DNA of 64,000 bases from Arthrobacter sp. Leaf69 (GTDB taxonomy: Bacteria; Actinomycetota; Actinomycetes; Actinomycetales; Micrococcaceae). Each line of letters begins with the position of its first letter. The stretch's first letter is position 1. The position numbers were made by a program, and so were the translations under genes. The notes below the pieces were generated by a model. It worked only from the letters and a program-made list of their open reading frames with translations, was not told the origin of the DNA and made no database searches. The stretch covers positions 390-64,389 of the forward strand of contig NZ_LMLR01000012.1 in the NCBI RefSeq assembly GCF_001422645.1, written 5' to 3'. This document shows, in pieces, positions 16,324-24,414 of this stretch.

Positions 16324-18353
16324 GCCTCGCGCCGGATTTCCCGGATCAGCCAGTCCACGATCATCCGACTGGCGCCCGAACTGCTGTCGGCCCGGTGCTG
16401 CTGCGCGTGCCAGCGGTGGACGTCGCCCTGCCGTCCGCCGCGGGACTCGAGGTAATCCGTCAAGGGGCAGTCCTGGATGCGGTGCGGGTGCGGGGATCCG
16501 AGGCGAAGGAACTTCCAGTGGAAAGCCAGGGCTCCGAGGGCCGTGGTGACCTGGCGGGCGGATTCGCGCGATTCGAAGTCCGCCGTCCAGCCCGGCACCT
16601 CGGCGGCAGGCATCGGGCGGGCGAGATGGTACCCCTGGCCGTACCTGGCTCCGAGCACGGCCACGGCTTCGGTCATGCCGAGGTCCTCCAGCCCCTCTGC
16701 CACGACCGACAGGTCGAAATCCCTGCCAATCTGCACCAGCGTGGCGATGAGGCTGAGGGTCTCCAGCGGGCTGGTGCGCAGGCCGGTGAGCATGTCCCTG
16801 TCGATTTTGACCGCCGTGAAGGGCAGCATGGACAGCCGCTTCAGGCTGCTGTAGCCCGCGCCCAGATCGTCCATGGCGAGTCCGACGCCCAGCTCGACCA
16901 GGCGGTCCAGGGGGCCCCGCAGCAGGTCCCAGTCCGTGGTCTCGGTCTCGAGTAATTCCAGGACCAGCCGCGGCGGCGCGATCGTGTGACGTCGGAGGGC
17001 CTCTTCAACGAAACGCACGCAGTCCGGGCCCAGCAGGCTGGACGGCGCAATGTTAATTGAGGCCTTGGCGGACAGCCCCAGCCCGTCCCAGGCCGCGAGG
17101 CAGGCCAGCACCTGATCGAGTCCCACCCCGAACAGCATGTCCGTCTCCGCCGGGCTGAGGTGCGGGAGGAATGCTGCCGGCGGTACAAGGCTGCCGTCGC
17201 GCAGCCGTAACCGGGCCAAGGACTCGAAGAGGTAAACGCTGCCGGCGTGAAGGTCCACCGCGGGCTGCATGAACATTTCCAGCCCGCCGTCGAACAGTTG
17301 CTCCTTGTACGAGGCAACGACGTCGCCGGCCGGGTCTGCCGACGTCGACACCCCGGCGGGTGCGCCGGCTGTCGGCGCGGGGGCCGGAGCCGCGTCCGAC
17401 GCGTCCCCGGAAAGTTCCCACCAGCCCTGCGTTCCCGCGGTTCGCGCTTTAGCCACATTGAGGGCCGCGTCGGCGCCGCGCAGCAGGGTTCGCATGTCAT
17501 TGCCGTCCCGGGGCGAACATGCCAGCCCCGCGCTCATGGTCAGGGAAATCGTTTCCCCTGCCACTTCGAAGGGTTCATCGACACTGCGCCCGAGCCGGCG
17601 GAGCACACCGGCCAATGTCGCCGCGGCGTCATCCCCGCCTGCCCCTTCAACCACAAGCACAAATTCGTCGCCGCCCATCCGGGCGAGGAACTCGGCCGGC
17701 TGGAGCCGCGCCTGCATCCTCGCCGCCCAGCTTTTCAGGATGACGTCGCCGGCCTCGTGACCCAGGGCATTGTTCACTTCCTTGAACCGGTCCAGGTCAA
17801 TCAGCCCGACGGCGACGGCGGGACGGGAGCCGCCGTCGGGATCCAGCGACTTGGCGAGGTGTCCGTCCAGGGCCGCGCGGTTGGGCAGGCCTGTCAGCTG
17901 ATCGTGGGTGGCCTGGAAGCGGAGCTGTTCGTGCAGTGCCATCCGGGCATTAATGTCCCGCTGCACGCTGACGAAGTGTGTCACGTGACCGTCCTCGTCC
18001 AGGAGCGGCGTGATGGTCAGTGCGTTCCAGAACGGTGACCCGTCCTTGCGGTAGTTGAGGATGTCCCCGCGGAACTGTTCCCCGCGCGCCAATGCGTCCC
18101 GGATGGTCGCGGCGGCCTCCGGCGCTGTACCCGGCCCCTGGAGGATCCGGCAGTTACTGCCCAGCACCTCGGCTTCCGAGTACCCGGTGATGGTACTGAA
18201 GGAGCGGCTGGCGTGCAGGATGTTCTGCGCAGCATCCGTGATCAGCGAGATTTCGGACGTTGCGGACAGCGCCCTGACAAGGAGCTCCGGGGGAATGCCG
18301 TCGGCAACGTGGGGCGAGGCCGCGGGCGCGGGAGTTGGCCTGCGAAGAGACAT
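16320..18353 (-). CDS. LOV-GGDEF-EAL c-di-GMP enzyme with C-terminal metal-site-like tail
   Basis: A 677-aa sensory c-di-GMP enzyme. Residues ~30-135 form a PAS domain of the LOV class: GSNCRILQG carries the flavin-adduct Cys (C68), and NYRKDGSPFWN matches the FMN-contacting strand. A GGDEF domain (~145-310) has intact RMGGDEF (227-231) but no upstream R-x-x-D inhibitory site. An EAL domain (~345-600) has ESL (377-379) at the EAL position and retains LELLETE, MDDLGAGYSS, KID and VAEGLED, so phosphodiesterase activity is plausible. The last ~70 residues hold H612, C629, H649 and H653, resembling a CZB zinc site with shorter spacing. Blue-light control of c-di-GMP is inferred. Confidence 0.88.
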   Translation of the reverse strand: MSLRRPTPAPAASPHVADGIPPELLVRALSATSEISLITDAAQNILHASRSFSTITGYSEAEVLGSNCRILQGPGTAPEAAATIRDALARGEQFRGDILNYRKDGSPFWNALTITPLLDEDGHVTHFVSVQRDINARMALHEQLRFQATHDQLTGLPNRAALDGHLAKSLDPDGGSRPAVAVGLIDLDRFKEVNNALGHEAGDVILKSWAARMQARLQPAEFLARMGGDEFVLVVEGAGGDDAAATLAGVLRRLGRSVDEPFEVAGETISLTMSAGLACSPRDGNDMRTLLRGADAALNVAKARTAGTQGWWELSGDASDAAPAPAPTAGAPAGVSTSADPAGDVVASYKEQLFDGGLEMFMQPAVDLHAGSVYLFESLARLRLRDGSLVPPAAFLPHLSPAETDMLFGVGLDQVLACLAAWDGLGLSAKASINIAPSSLLGPDCVRFVEEALRRHTIAPPRLVLELLETETTDWDLLRGPLDRLVELGVGLAMDDLGAGYSSLKRLSMLPFTAVKIDRDMLTGLRTSPLETLSLIATLVQIGRDFDLSVVAEGLEDLGMTEAVAVLGARYGQGYHLARPMPAAEVPGWTADFESRESARQVTTALGALAFHWKFLRLGSPHPHRIQDCPLTDYLESRGGRQGDVHRWHAQQHRADSSSGASRMIVDWLIREIRREA

Positions 18354-18440
18354 GCTGGATCCATTGAAAAGTCAGTCCGGGGTCCGGAAATTGATAAGTT
18401 CACTGACAGACTAGCCGTCCCGTGGCCGAACGCCCGGCAA

Positions 18441-19136
18441 CTATTGGCGCTCAGGCGCGGCCGCGATGTCCAGGATGGTTCGGACGGTGTCCTCATCGGC
18501 CAGGATCCGGAAGTGCCCGGCGGTGTCCAGCTGGATGTTCCGGGCGCCGGGCAGCACACTGCCCTCGGGGATGTGCGGGTCAAAGCGTCCGTAGACCGAA
18601 GTGATGCGCTCGTTGACGCGTTCCTCCCGGGCGAGTTGCATGGTCACCGCACTCCGGGGCGAGAAGGCGCGCAGGCTCGGCAGCAGCATGAATGACGCGT
18701 AGCGCGATCCGGAGAATGGCGAGCAGACCGCCACCATGCCCGCGATCCGGCGATCCGGATCCAGCTGCATCATCACGAATTTGCCGATCAGTCCGCCCTT
18801 GCTGTGCGCGACGATCATCGCGTCCGTGAGCTCACGCTCCCTGATGTATCCGGCGATCAGATCTGCGGCCCTAGGCACCGCGAGCCGGTTCCGGTGCAGC
18901 AATGCCAGCACATGCACCGGGTGGCCCGCTTCATGAAGCCGCTCGACGAGCGGCAGCATAAAGCGCCAATCCTCATACACTCCCGGAATCACCACGACGG
19001 GCCGTCCGGTCCCGCCGAGGAAATCCTCCGGCCTGGTCCGGGAGGCTGCGCTGAGGACCTGCCGACCCGCGGCATACAGATAGTCCTGGACCCACCAGCG
19101 GGCGGTTTGCAGCACCCCGCTCAGCACCCCGCTCAC
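18441..19136 (-). CDS. Alpha/beta hydrolase (lipase/esterase-like)
   Basis: A 231-aa hydrolase with an early oxyanion strand (PVVVIPGVYEDWRF), the nucleophile elbow AHSKGG and a late Asp/His pair (GRFDPHIPEG and DTAGHFRIL). I placed the start at GTG 19136, which forms a 4-bp GTGA overlap with the upstream hydrolase gene; the frame stays open further upstream only as a shadow of that gene. Probably a cytoplasmic serine hydrolase on a lipid-like ester. It is coupled to a second hydrolase of different sequence. Confidence 0.75.
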   Translation of the reverse strand: MSGVLSGVLQTARWWVQDYLYAAGRQVLSAASRTRPEDFLGGTGRPVVVIPGVYEDWRFMLPLVERLHEAGHPVHVLALLHRNRLAVPRAADLIAGYIRERELTDAMIVAHSKGGLIGKFVMMQLDPDRRIAGMVAVCSPFSGSRYASFMLLPSLRAFSPRSAVTMQLAREERVNERITSVYGRFDPHIPEGSVLPGARNIQLDTAGHFRILADEDTVRTILDIAAAPERQ

Positions 19137-19942
19137 GCCGGATGTCCTTGGGAGGCCTCCCCGGCGGTCTGGCGGATCCCGGCAAATTCCAGGATGGCTG
19201 CCGCCACTTCCACGGACCGGTTGTGCTGCACGACGTGCCCGGTGCCTGCGATTTCGAGCAGCTGCCCCTCGGCCGCGTGGGCGGCAAGGCGGCGGCACCA
19301 GTCAGCCGAGGCGACGGGGTCGTTCGCGCCGCGCACCACCAGGACCGGGGCAGAGACTCCCGTAATTTTCTGCTCCGTGGGGTAGCCCATCATGACGCGG
19401 AGGGTCTTCAGGTACCAGACGGGCCCGCAGCGGAGATAGTCCGTGAAGACGAGGGCGTTGGCGGACGGGCTTTCGAAGAACAGGCTGTCCCGGCCGAGTG
19501 CGAGGGCCTGCTGCATGACGGTGCGCCGCTTGGAATCAACCACGGGCCCCATCAGGACCAGATGGGACACCCGCTCGGGCTGCTGAAGTGCAGCCTCTAC
19601 GGCGAACTGGGAGCCCATCGAATGTCCGACCAGCACGAATTCCAAAACCCCCAGCTGTTCCAGGGCTCCGAGGATGTAGGTGGCGTGGTCCGCGACCGAG
19701 AGCGTGTTTTCCGGGCGTGGCGTCGCGCCGAACCCGGGGAGATCGATCGAGTAGGTGTCGGCAGACTCCGCCAGCAGCCCGTGGAGCCTGCCGAGATAAC
19801 GGTGCGAGACGCCGATCCCGTGGATCAGTACGACGGCGGGGCGTGCGGCCCCGCCGTCGGCCGGGCCGGCGTGGCCCCTGGAGACGAACACGTGGCCCAC
19901 ATGGCCTGCGGCCTCGATCTCTAGACGGTCGGGCCTGCACAT
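19133..19942 (-). CDS. Alpha/beta hydrolase
   Basis: A 269-aa alpha/beta hydrolase: oxyanion HGIGVSH, DLPGFGATPRP, nucleophile elbow GHSMGS, acid region GANDPVAS and the late His in GTGHVV. I chose ATG 19942 (AAAGAG 7 nt upstream); an 18-residue in-frame extension upstream has weaker support. It is the first gene of a two-hydrolase operon, overlapping the second by 4 bp. Substrate unknown; the lid (FFESPSANALVFTDYLRCG) resembles C-C hydrolases of aromatic degradation only loosely. Confidence 0.8.
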   Translation of the reverse strand: MCRPDRLEIEAAGHVGHVFVSRGHAGPADGGAARPAVVLIHGIGVSHRYLGRLHGLLAESADTYSIDLPGFGATPRPENTLSVADHATYILGALEQLGVLEFVLVGHSMGSQFAVEAALQQPERVSHLVLMGPVVDSKRRTVMQQALALGRDSLFFESPSANALVFTDYLRCGPVWYLKTLRVMMGYPTEQKITGVSAPVLVVRGANDPVASADWCRRLAAHAAEGQLLEIAGTGHVVQHNRSVEVAAAILEFAGIRQTAGEASQGHPA

Positions 19943-20022
19943 GGTGGGCTCTTTTCTGTTCAGCGCTCTCTGTCCGCGCCGCGTGTCAGCGTCCACTAAG
20001 CATACTGACAGAATTCCACCGG

Positions 20023-20232
20023 TCAGTCTTGGCGCTTGTCCCGCTCGCTGAACTCCTCGTCAAGGTCGTAGTGCCTGAATTCGGTCTCCGGGTTAGGTTC
20101 ACCCTCAGCCACGTACTCGTAGTCCAGCTGCCGCTGGACCTGGCTGTCGAGGACCTGCAAGTCCTTGTCCTCCACCTTACTGAGGTCCTCCGGGAATTCA
20201 TCCTCCGGCGTCAGGTGCAGCTTCTCGGTCAT
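20023..20232 (-). CDS. Small acidic protein of unknown function
   Basis: A 69-aa, strongly acidic, soluble protein (MTEKLHLTPEDEFPEDLSKV start) without membrane segments or known motifs. ATG 20232 follows an AGAGAGG ribosome binding site at normal distance, favouring it over a start eight codons upstream. It stands alone on the minus strand between the hydrolase operon and a VOC-family gene. Function not recognised. Confidence 0.6.
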   Translation of the reverse strand: MTEKLHLTPEDEFPEDLSKVEDKDLQVLDSQVQRQLDYEYVAEGEPNPETEFRHYDLDEEFSERDKRQD

Positions 20233-20369
20233 GGCGTGCCTCTCTGGGCAGGACATGTGGACTCGATAATGCGATGTCCCGGCCGCCTTTAGGATAGCCG
20301 CGCCCCGGCGCGAGAGGAATACGGCGGCCCGCCCTTTGACTTAGGCCGCGCCTGAGGCAGCGCCTAGGC

Positions 20370-20783
20370 CTAGGCCGGCTCGGGGCCGACGTTGACCAGC
20401 CAGTCCGTGCCGAACTTATCCGTGCACATGCCGAAGACATCTCCCCACGGGGCTTTCTCCATGGGGACTGTCACGTTTCCGCTTTCGGCGAGCTTGTCGA
20501 AGTAGCCGCGCAGTTCGGTCTCGTCCGTACCGCTCAGGGAAACGGAGATGCTGCTGCCGGGCGTGAAGTCCATGCCGTTGGGCGTGTCCGCGCCCATCAA
20601 CACCATGCCTTTGTCTGTGGTCAGCATGGCATGCATGATCTTGTCCTGCTCGGCAGGATCTTCGCTGGCGTGGTATTCGCCGAAGGTGCTCATGTTCAGT
20701 TCACCGCCAAAGACCGACTGGTAGAAGGTCATGGCCTCCTTGGCGTTGTCGCGGAAACTCAGGTACGGGTTCAGCGTTGTCAT
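20370..20783 (-). CDS. VOC-family (PhnB/glyoxalase-like) protein
   Basis: A 137-aa protein of the PhnB-type vicinal-oxygen-chelate fold: LNPYLSFRDNAKEAMTFYQSV start, FGEYHASED, a central IMHAML strand and the end GDVFGMCTDKFGTDWLVNV. AAGGAG 9 nt before ATG 20783 supports this start. Members of this family are often called 3-demethylubiquinone methyltransferase-like by annotation drift; no activity can be given. A perfect 14-bp palindrome with two CCTAGG sites (20362-20375) covers the stop codon. Confidence 0.85.
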   Translation of the reverse strand: MTTLNPYLSFRDNAKEAMTFYQSVFGGELNMSTFGEYHASEDPAEQDKIMHAMLTTDKGMVLMGADTPNGMDFTPGSSISVSLSGTDETELRGYFDKLAESGNVTVPMEKAPWGDVFGMCTDKFGTDWLVNVGPEPA

Positions 20784-20928
20784 ATCCGGGACTCCTTGCA
20801 GCTGGGATGCCGGCAAGCGTGCCATGTTGCGGCGCGGCCGGCACACATTTACATGGCATATCCTGCCCCAAATCAGGCATTCACGGTAGGCCTCCGCCGG
20901 GTGTCCGGCCGCGGGGCGTCGCTGCCGC

Positions 20929-21495
20929 CTAGGCTGTCTGTCCGGCGTGCTCGCCTTCCTCGATCTCCTCCAGCAGTTTGTCGTTGAAGGCGGGAAGATC
21001 GTGCGGGTTCCGGCTGGTCACCAGCCCCTGGTCCACCACCACTTCCTGGTCGCTCCAGTTGGCACCGGCATTCTTCAGGTCGGTCTGGAGCGTGTGGTAA
21101 GACGTGACGTTCCGGCCGCTGATGACCCCGGCCTCGATCAGCAGCCAGGGTCCGTGGCAGATCGAGGCCACCGGCTTGTGCTGCTCGAAGAAGGCCCGGG
21201 TGAAGGCCTGGGCGCCCTTGTCGGCGCGGAGATGGTCCGCATTGACGACGCCGCCGGGGATCACGAGGGCGTGGAAATCACTGGCGTTGGCCTCGGCGAC
21301 CGTGAGGTCGACGTCGAAAGTCTGCCCTTTTTCCGTACCGTCATAGCCCTGCAGCGTCCCGCTCTTGGGCGCCACCAGGGTGGGCTCGCCGCCGGCTTCC
21401 TTCACGGCGTTCCAGGGGCTGGTCAGTTCCACCTGCTCCACGCCGTCGGTGAGCAGGAAGGCGACTTTCTTACCGGCAATGTTGTGCTGGGACAC
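20929..21495 (-). CDS. DJ-1/PfpI-family type 1 glutamine-amidotransferase-like protein
   Basis: A 188-aa PfpI-type protein with the nucleophile elbow SICHGPW (C113, H114) and the conserved early Glu (E20 in DGVEQVE). The family includes intracellular proteases, glyoxalases and protein or nucleotide deglycases that limit glycation damage. The GTG start at 21495 has an AGAGGAGG ribosome binding site. On the minus strand a TATAAT box (21621-21616) lies 115 nt upstream in an AT-rich patch, a possible promoter. It is monocistronic. Confidence 0.88.
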   Translation of the reverse strand: MSQHNIAGKKVAFLLTDGVEQVELTSPWNAVKEAGGEPTLVAPKSGTLQGYDGTEKGQTFDVDLTVAEANASDFHALVIPGGVVNADHLRADKGAQAFTRAFFEQHKPVASICHGPWLLIEAGVISGRNVTSYHTLQTDLKNAGANWSDQEVVVDQGLVTSRNPHDLPAFNDKLLEEIEEGEHAGQTA

Positions 21496-21690
21496 GGGTC
21501 CTCCTCTGGTGCCCGGGGAGGACCTGCGGCCTTGGACGGGCCGGATCCCCCGCTCGGGGAGTTTTGATGCCTGACAGGATCAACTCTAGGAAGCCACAAA
21601 GTAATAAGCAAGCTGATTATATTGCTCTTGGCGCCCGACGTCGGCTGGCGAGGATCCGCAGGACGGTCCATGCTGGGAGAAGGACCGGGA

Positions 21691-22701
21691 ATGGGTCGGA
21701 GAAGCGCTGACGGGCGGGTTGCCATGTTGATTGCGTTGCTGGGCGACGTCATGCTGGGCCGGCTGGTCAATGAGCGGCTGCGGCGGGTCGGCGCTGCTTA
21801 CCCGTGGGGCGATACGCACACCGTTCTGCGCACGGCGGACCTCACCGTCGCCAATCTTGAGTGCGTCCTGGCAGCCGGCGGCGAACCGCAAGCCGGCAAG
21901 GTGTTCCATTTCCGCTCTGACCCGAGGAATGCGGCGAGCCTCCGCGCGGCGGGGATCGGGATGGTGTCGCTGGCCAACAACCATGTCCTGGATTACGGGG
22001 CCGTGGCGTTCCGGGAGATGCTGCCCGCGCTCGACTCGGCCGGCATTCTGCATGCAGGGGCCGGACTGGACGGGGACGCCGCCCGTCGGCCCGCGGTGCG
22101 CCGCGTGTCAGGGATCGCCGTCGGGCTCATTGCGTTCACCGACAACCAGCCGGACTGGGAAGCGGACGGCGGGCCCGGCGTATTCTTCGTGCCCGTGGTG
22201 GACAGCGACCGCAGGGTGGCCGACCTGCTGGCGTTGGTTCGGCGGACGAAGGCCCGCGTCCAGCTCCTGATCGTTTCCGCGCACTGGGGGCCGAACTGGG
22301 GCTCCGGGGCGCCGTCCGAGCACCGCGGACTGGCCCGGGCACTGATCGAGGCGGGTGCCGACGTCGTCTATGGGCATTCGCCGCATATCTTCCGCGGCGT
22401 CGAGGTGCTCCAGGGCCGGCCCGTCATCTACAGCGCTGGGGACTTTGTGGACGACTACGCGGTGGATCCGCTGGAACGCAATGACCAGTCGTTCATTTTC
22501 ATGCTCCACACGGACGCCGGCACGCCCCGGACGCTGCGGCTGTATCCGACGCTGATCACCGATTTCCAGGCCCGGCTGGCGGGCAGGAGCTCCCGGCAGA
22601 TCGCAGAACGGATGCAACGGCTCAGCCGCCACCTCGGGACCGCGAGCAGCTGGGACGCGGCCGCCGGGTGCCTGGAGATTCCGCTCACCGCCGGGGACTG
22701 A
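21691..22701 (+). CDS. CapA-family protein (poly-gamma-glutamate-synthesis-type metallophosphatase fold)
   Basis: A 336-aa CapA/PgsA-like protein: ALLGDVMLGR at the start, VANLECVL, the metal-site NNHVLDYG, SAHWGPNWG and the HSPHIFRGVEV block, all typical of the calcineurin-like CapA fold. ATG 21691 has GAGAAGGA just upstream; a Met 11 codons later (21724) begins the fold directly and remains possible. I see no signal peptide, unlike membrane-anchored CapA in capsule loci, and no capsule genes nearby, so a free-standing phosphoesterase role is more likely. Confidence 0.85.
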   Translation: MGRRSADGRVAMLIALLGDVMLGRLVNERLRRVGAAYPWGDTHTVLRTADLTVANLECVLAAGGEPQAGKVFHFRSDPRNAASLRAAGIGMVSLANNHVLDYGAVAFREMLPALDSAGILHAGAGLDGDAARRPAVRRVSGIAVGLIAFTDNQPDWEADGGPGVFFVPVVDSDRRVADLLALVRRTKARVQLLIVSAHWGPNWGSGAPSEHRGLARALIEAGADVVYGHSPHIFRGVEVLQGRPVIYSAGDFVDDYAVDPLERNDQSFIFMLHTDAGTPRTLRLYPTLITDFQARLAGRSSRQIAERMQRLSRHLGTASSWDAAAGCLEIPLTAGD

Positions 22702-22709
22702 GTGCGATT

Positions 22710-22725
22710 GCCCGCACGGGCGGGC
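22710..22725. terminator. Terminator-like hairpin between convergent genes
   Basis: Inverted repeat GCCCGC/GCGGGC with a 4-nt loop in the 25 bp between the stop codons of the convergent CapA and GAF-ANTAR genes; it probably ends transcription from the plus strand. Confidence 0.45.
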
Positions 22726-22726
22726 G

Positions 22727-23476
22727 TCAACGCTTTTTGGCCATTTCCCCGCTGACGGTCAGCTGTTCAGCTACGTCGCGCAGCTTGATGTTCAGCTCCG
22801 AGCTTGCCCGCGAGAGCAGCAGGAACGCCTGCTGGGCGGTGACCTTGTAACGCTCCATCAGGATTCCCTTCGCCTGCCCGATCAGGTCGCGGGTGTCCAG
22901 GGCCTGGGTGAGCTGGCTGACCTGCTGGTTCCCGGCGACGGCGACGGCGGCATGGGCGGCCACCAGCGCCCCGATCCGCTCCGATTCGGCATCGAAGACG
23001 CCAACCTCCTTGCCAAAGAGATTCAAGGCCCCAAGGTGGTCACCGTCCACAAAGAGCTGGAAGGAGAGCATGCTCCGCGCACCGAGCGCAAAAGCCGGCC
23101 GCGCGAAAGCCGGCCAGCGGGGGTCCCTGCTGAGGTCGGGAACGCTGACAACGCGCTCTTCATATGAGGCGTCCAGGCACGGCCCCTGCCCGGTTTCGCT
23201 CTGGAGGGCGTCCACGCGGCGCGGAAGTTCGCTGGACGCGGCCCGCGAGTCAATCGTCCGGGGGCCAGAGATCAGGCTGACGGAGGCGTCGGCGGCGTGT
23301 GGGACCAGCTCCAGGGCGGCGTGCACAATGCCTGCCAGCATGGAGTCGGTGTCTTCCTCGTGCTGGAGTTCACGGGCCAGGTCGCCCAGGCGCTGGGCCA
23401 GTGCCGCCGCGGCGACCGGGCGTCCGCCCTGCTGTCCCTCTCCTATGACACCGGTTTCGGCCGGGTTCAAGTCCAT
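22727..23476 (-). CDS. GAF-ANTAR RNA-binding antiterminator protein
   Basis: A 249-aa second GAF-ANTAR protein. GAF at residues ~35-175 (ETGQGPCLDASYEERVV and RSMLSFQLFVDGD) and ANTAR at ~188-245 (LIGQAKGILMERYKVTAQQA). I set the start at ATG 23476, seven nt after AGGAGG; the adjacent GTG at 23479 is also possible. The open frame continues upstream to 23857 but without gene-like sequence. It belongs to the common actinobacterial class that couples small-molecule or redox sensing to RNA antitermination; no paired-hairpin target is recognisable nearby. Confidence 0.88.
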   Translation of the reverse strand: MDLNPAETGVIGEGQQGGRPVAAAALAQRLGDLARELQHEEDTDSMLAGIVHAALELVPHAADASVSLISGPRTIDSRAASSELPRRVDALQSETGQGPCLDASYEERVVSVPDLSRDPRWPAFARPAFALGARSMLSFQLFVDGDHLGALNLFGKEVGVFDAESERIGALVAAHAAVAVAGNQQVSQLTQALDTRDLIGQAKGILMERYKVTAQQAFLLLSRASSELNIKLRDVAEQLTVSGEMAKKR

Positions 23477-23674
23477 CACGGCACCTCCTGACGGGCGCGA
23501 GTATTGCGGCTTTTCTTCGAAATATACGCCTCTCAACCCAGCCCGGCACCGGACACGAGACACGGATCTTACGGGCTGGTAACCCGCCGTTAACGCGGTG
23601 GTGTGAAACTGGAGTACGGACCCAATCGAGACTGACACGTCCCTGTACGGCGAACCCTCCAAGGAGCAGCAGAC

Positions 23675-23899
23675 ATGACCAGTCCAGAGCACAATTCTGC
23701 CGGCGGCCCCCGGATCCATGAGTCCAGCCAGGACCGCCCCGACCTGAGCAGCCTGCATGTCCGCGAGGACGTGGCGATTACCGGGCTCTGCGGCAACGTA
23801 CATCTGCCCACGGGCCGGACCTGCGTCCTGTCGGAACGGCACGAGGGTTCCTGCCACTTTGTCGGGCCCGAGGACGCAGAAAACCTGGCAGCGCGCTAA
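23675..23899 (+). CDS. Small Cys-containing protein of unknown function
   Basis: A 74-aa soluble protein starting at ATG 23675 with AAGGAG at good distance. Three cysteines occur as GLCGNVH, RTCVLSERH and GSCHF, with His nearby, so a small metal-binding or zinc-ribbon-like fold is possible. Divergent from the GAF-ANTAR gene; followed 65 bp later by a DUF6221 gene. Confidence 0.6.
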   Translation: MTSPEHNSAGGPRIHESSQDRPDLSSLHVREDVAITGLCGNVHLPTGRTCVLSERHEGSCHFVGPEDAENLAAR

Positions 23900-23964
23900 G
23901 GATCCACGGCAGATCCGGCGGCCGGCGCTGGTTGCCGGGCATAAAGCGCGCGTACGCTCACCGT

Positions 23965-24282
23965 GTGGACATCGTTGAATTCCTGTCCGAACGGATCAGC
24001 GAGGACGAGGCCGTGGCGCGGACGCTGCTCGGCGACCGGGCTGTCTCGAAATCCGGCGCCTGGTACGAGCAGCGTCTGCTGCTCGAGTGCGAGGCCAAGA
24101 AGCGCCTGATCCGCATCGTGGAGTCCGCCCGGCAGTCGGCCCTAGCAGCCATGGTCAGCGACACCGACCCGGAGCTGGGCTGGATCCCGCAATCGATCGA
24201 GTGGATGGAACAGTCGCTTTATGCCCTGGCGCTTCCTTACTACGACCATCCCGACTTCGAGCAGGGCTGGCTCCGCGCTTAG
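23965..24282 (+). CDS. DUF6221-family protein
   Basis: A 105-aa protein of a small actinobacterial family: VDIVEFLSERISEDEAVAR at the start and ALPYYDHPDFEQGW at the end. The start is GTG 23965, placing the conserved D-I-V-E-F-L at the N-terminus; an upstream in-frame Met would add 11 unrelated residues. Function unknown. A second, more divergent member is encoded at 40803-41147. Confidence 0.7.
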   Translation: MDIVEFLSERISEDEAVARTLLGDRAVSKSGAWYEQRLLLECEAKKRLIRIVESARQSALAAMVSDTDPELGWIPQSIEWMEQSLYALALPYYDHPDFEQGWLRA

Positions 24283-24414
24283 GGCGCCTGCCGTCCGCTT
24301 GATTTCACAGTTCGCTCTAAGAAAATCCCAAGGTCCGTGTGCAATATCCAATCGCTGGCCTAAGCTAAAGAGCGGGGGGCGCTCAATAGCGAAGACGCAA
24401 AAATGGAGGCCACC

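Noticed and set aside
20362-20375. Perfect 14-bp palindrome with two CCTAGG sites
   Set aside because: It covers the stop codon of the VOC-family gene; too short and isolated to claim a function.
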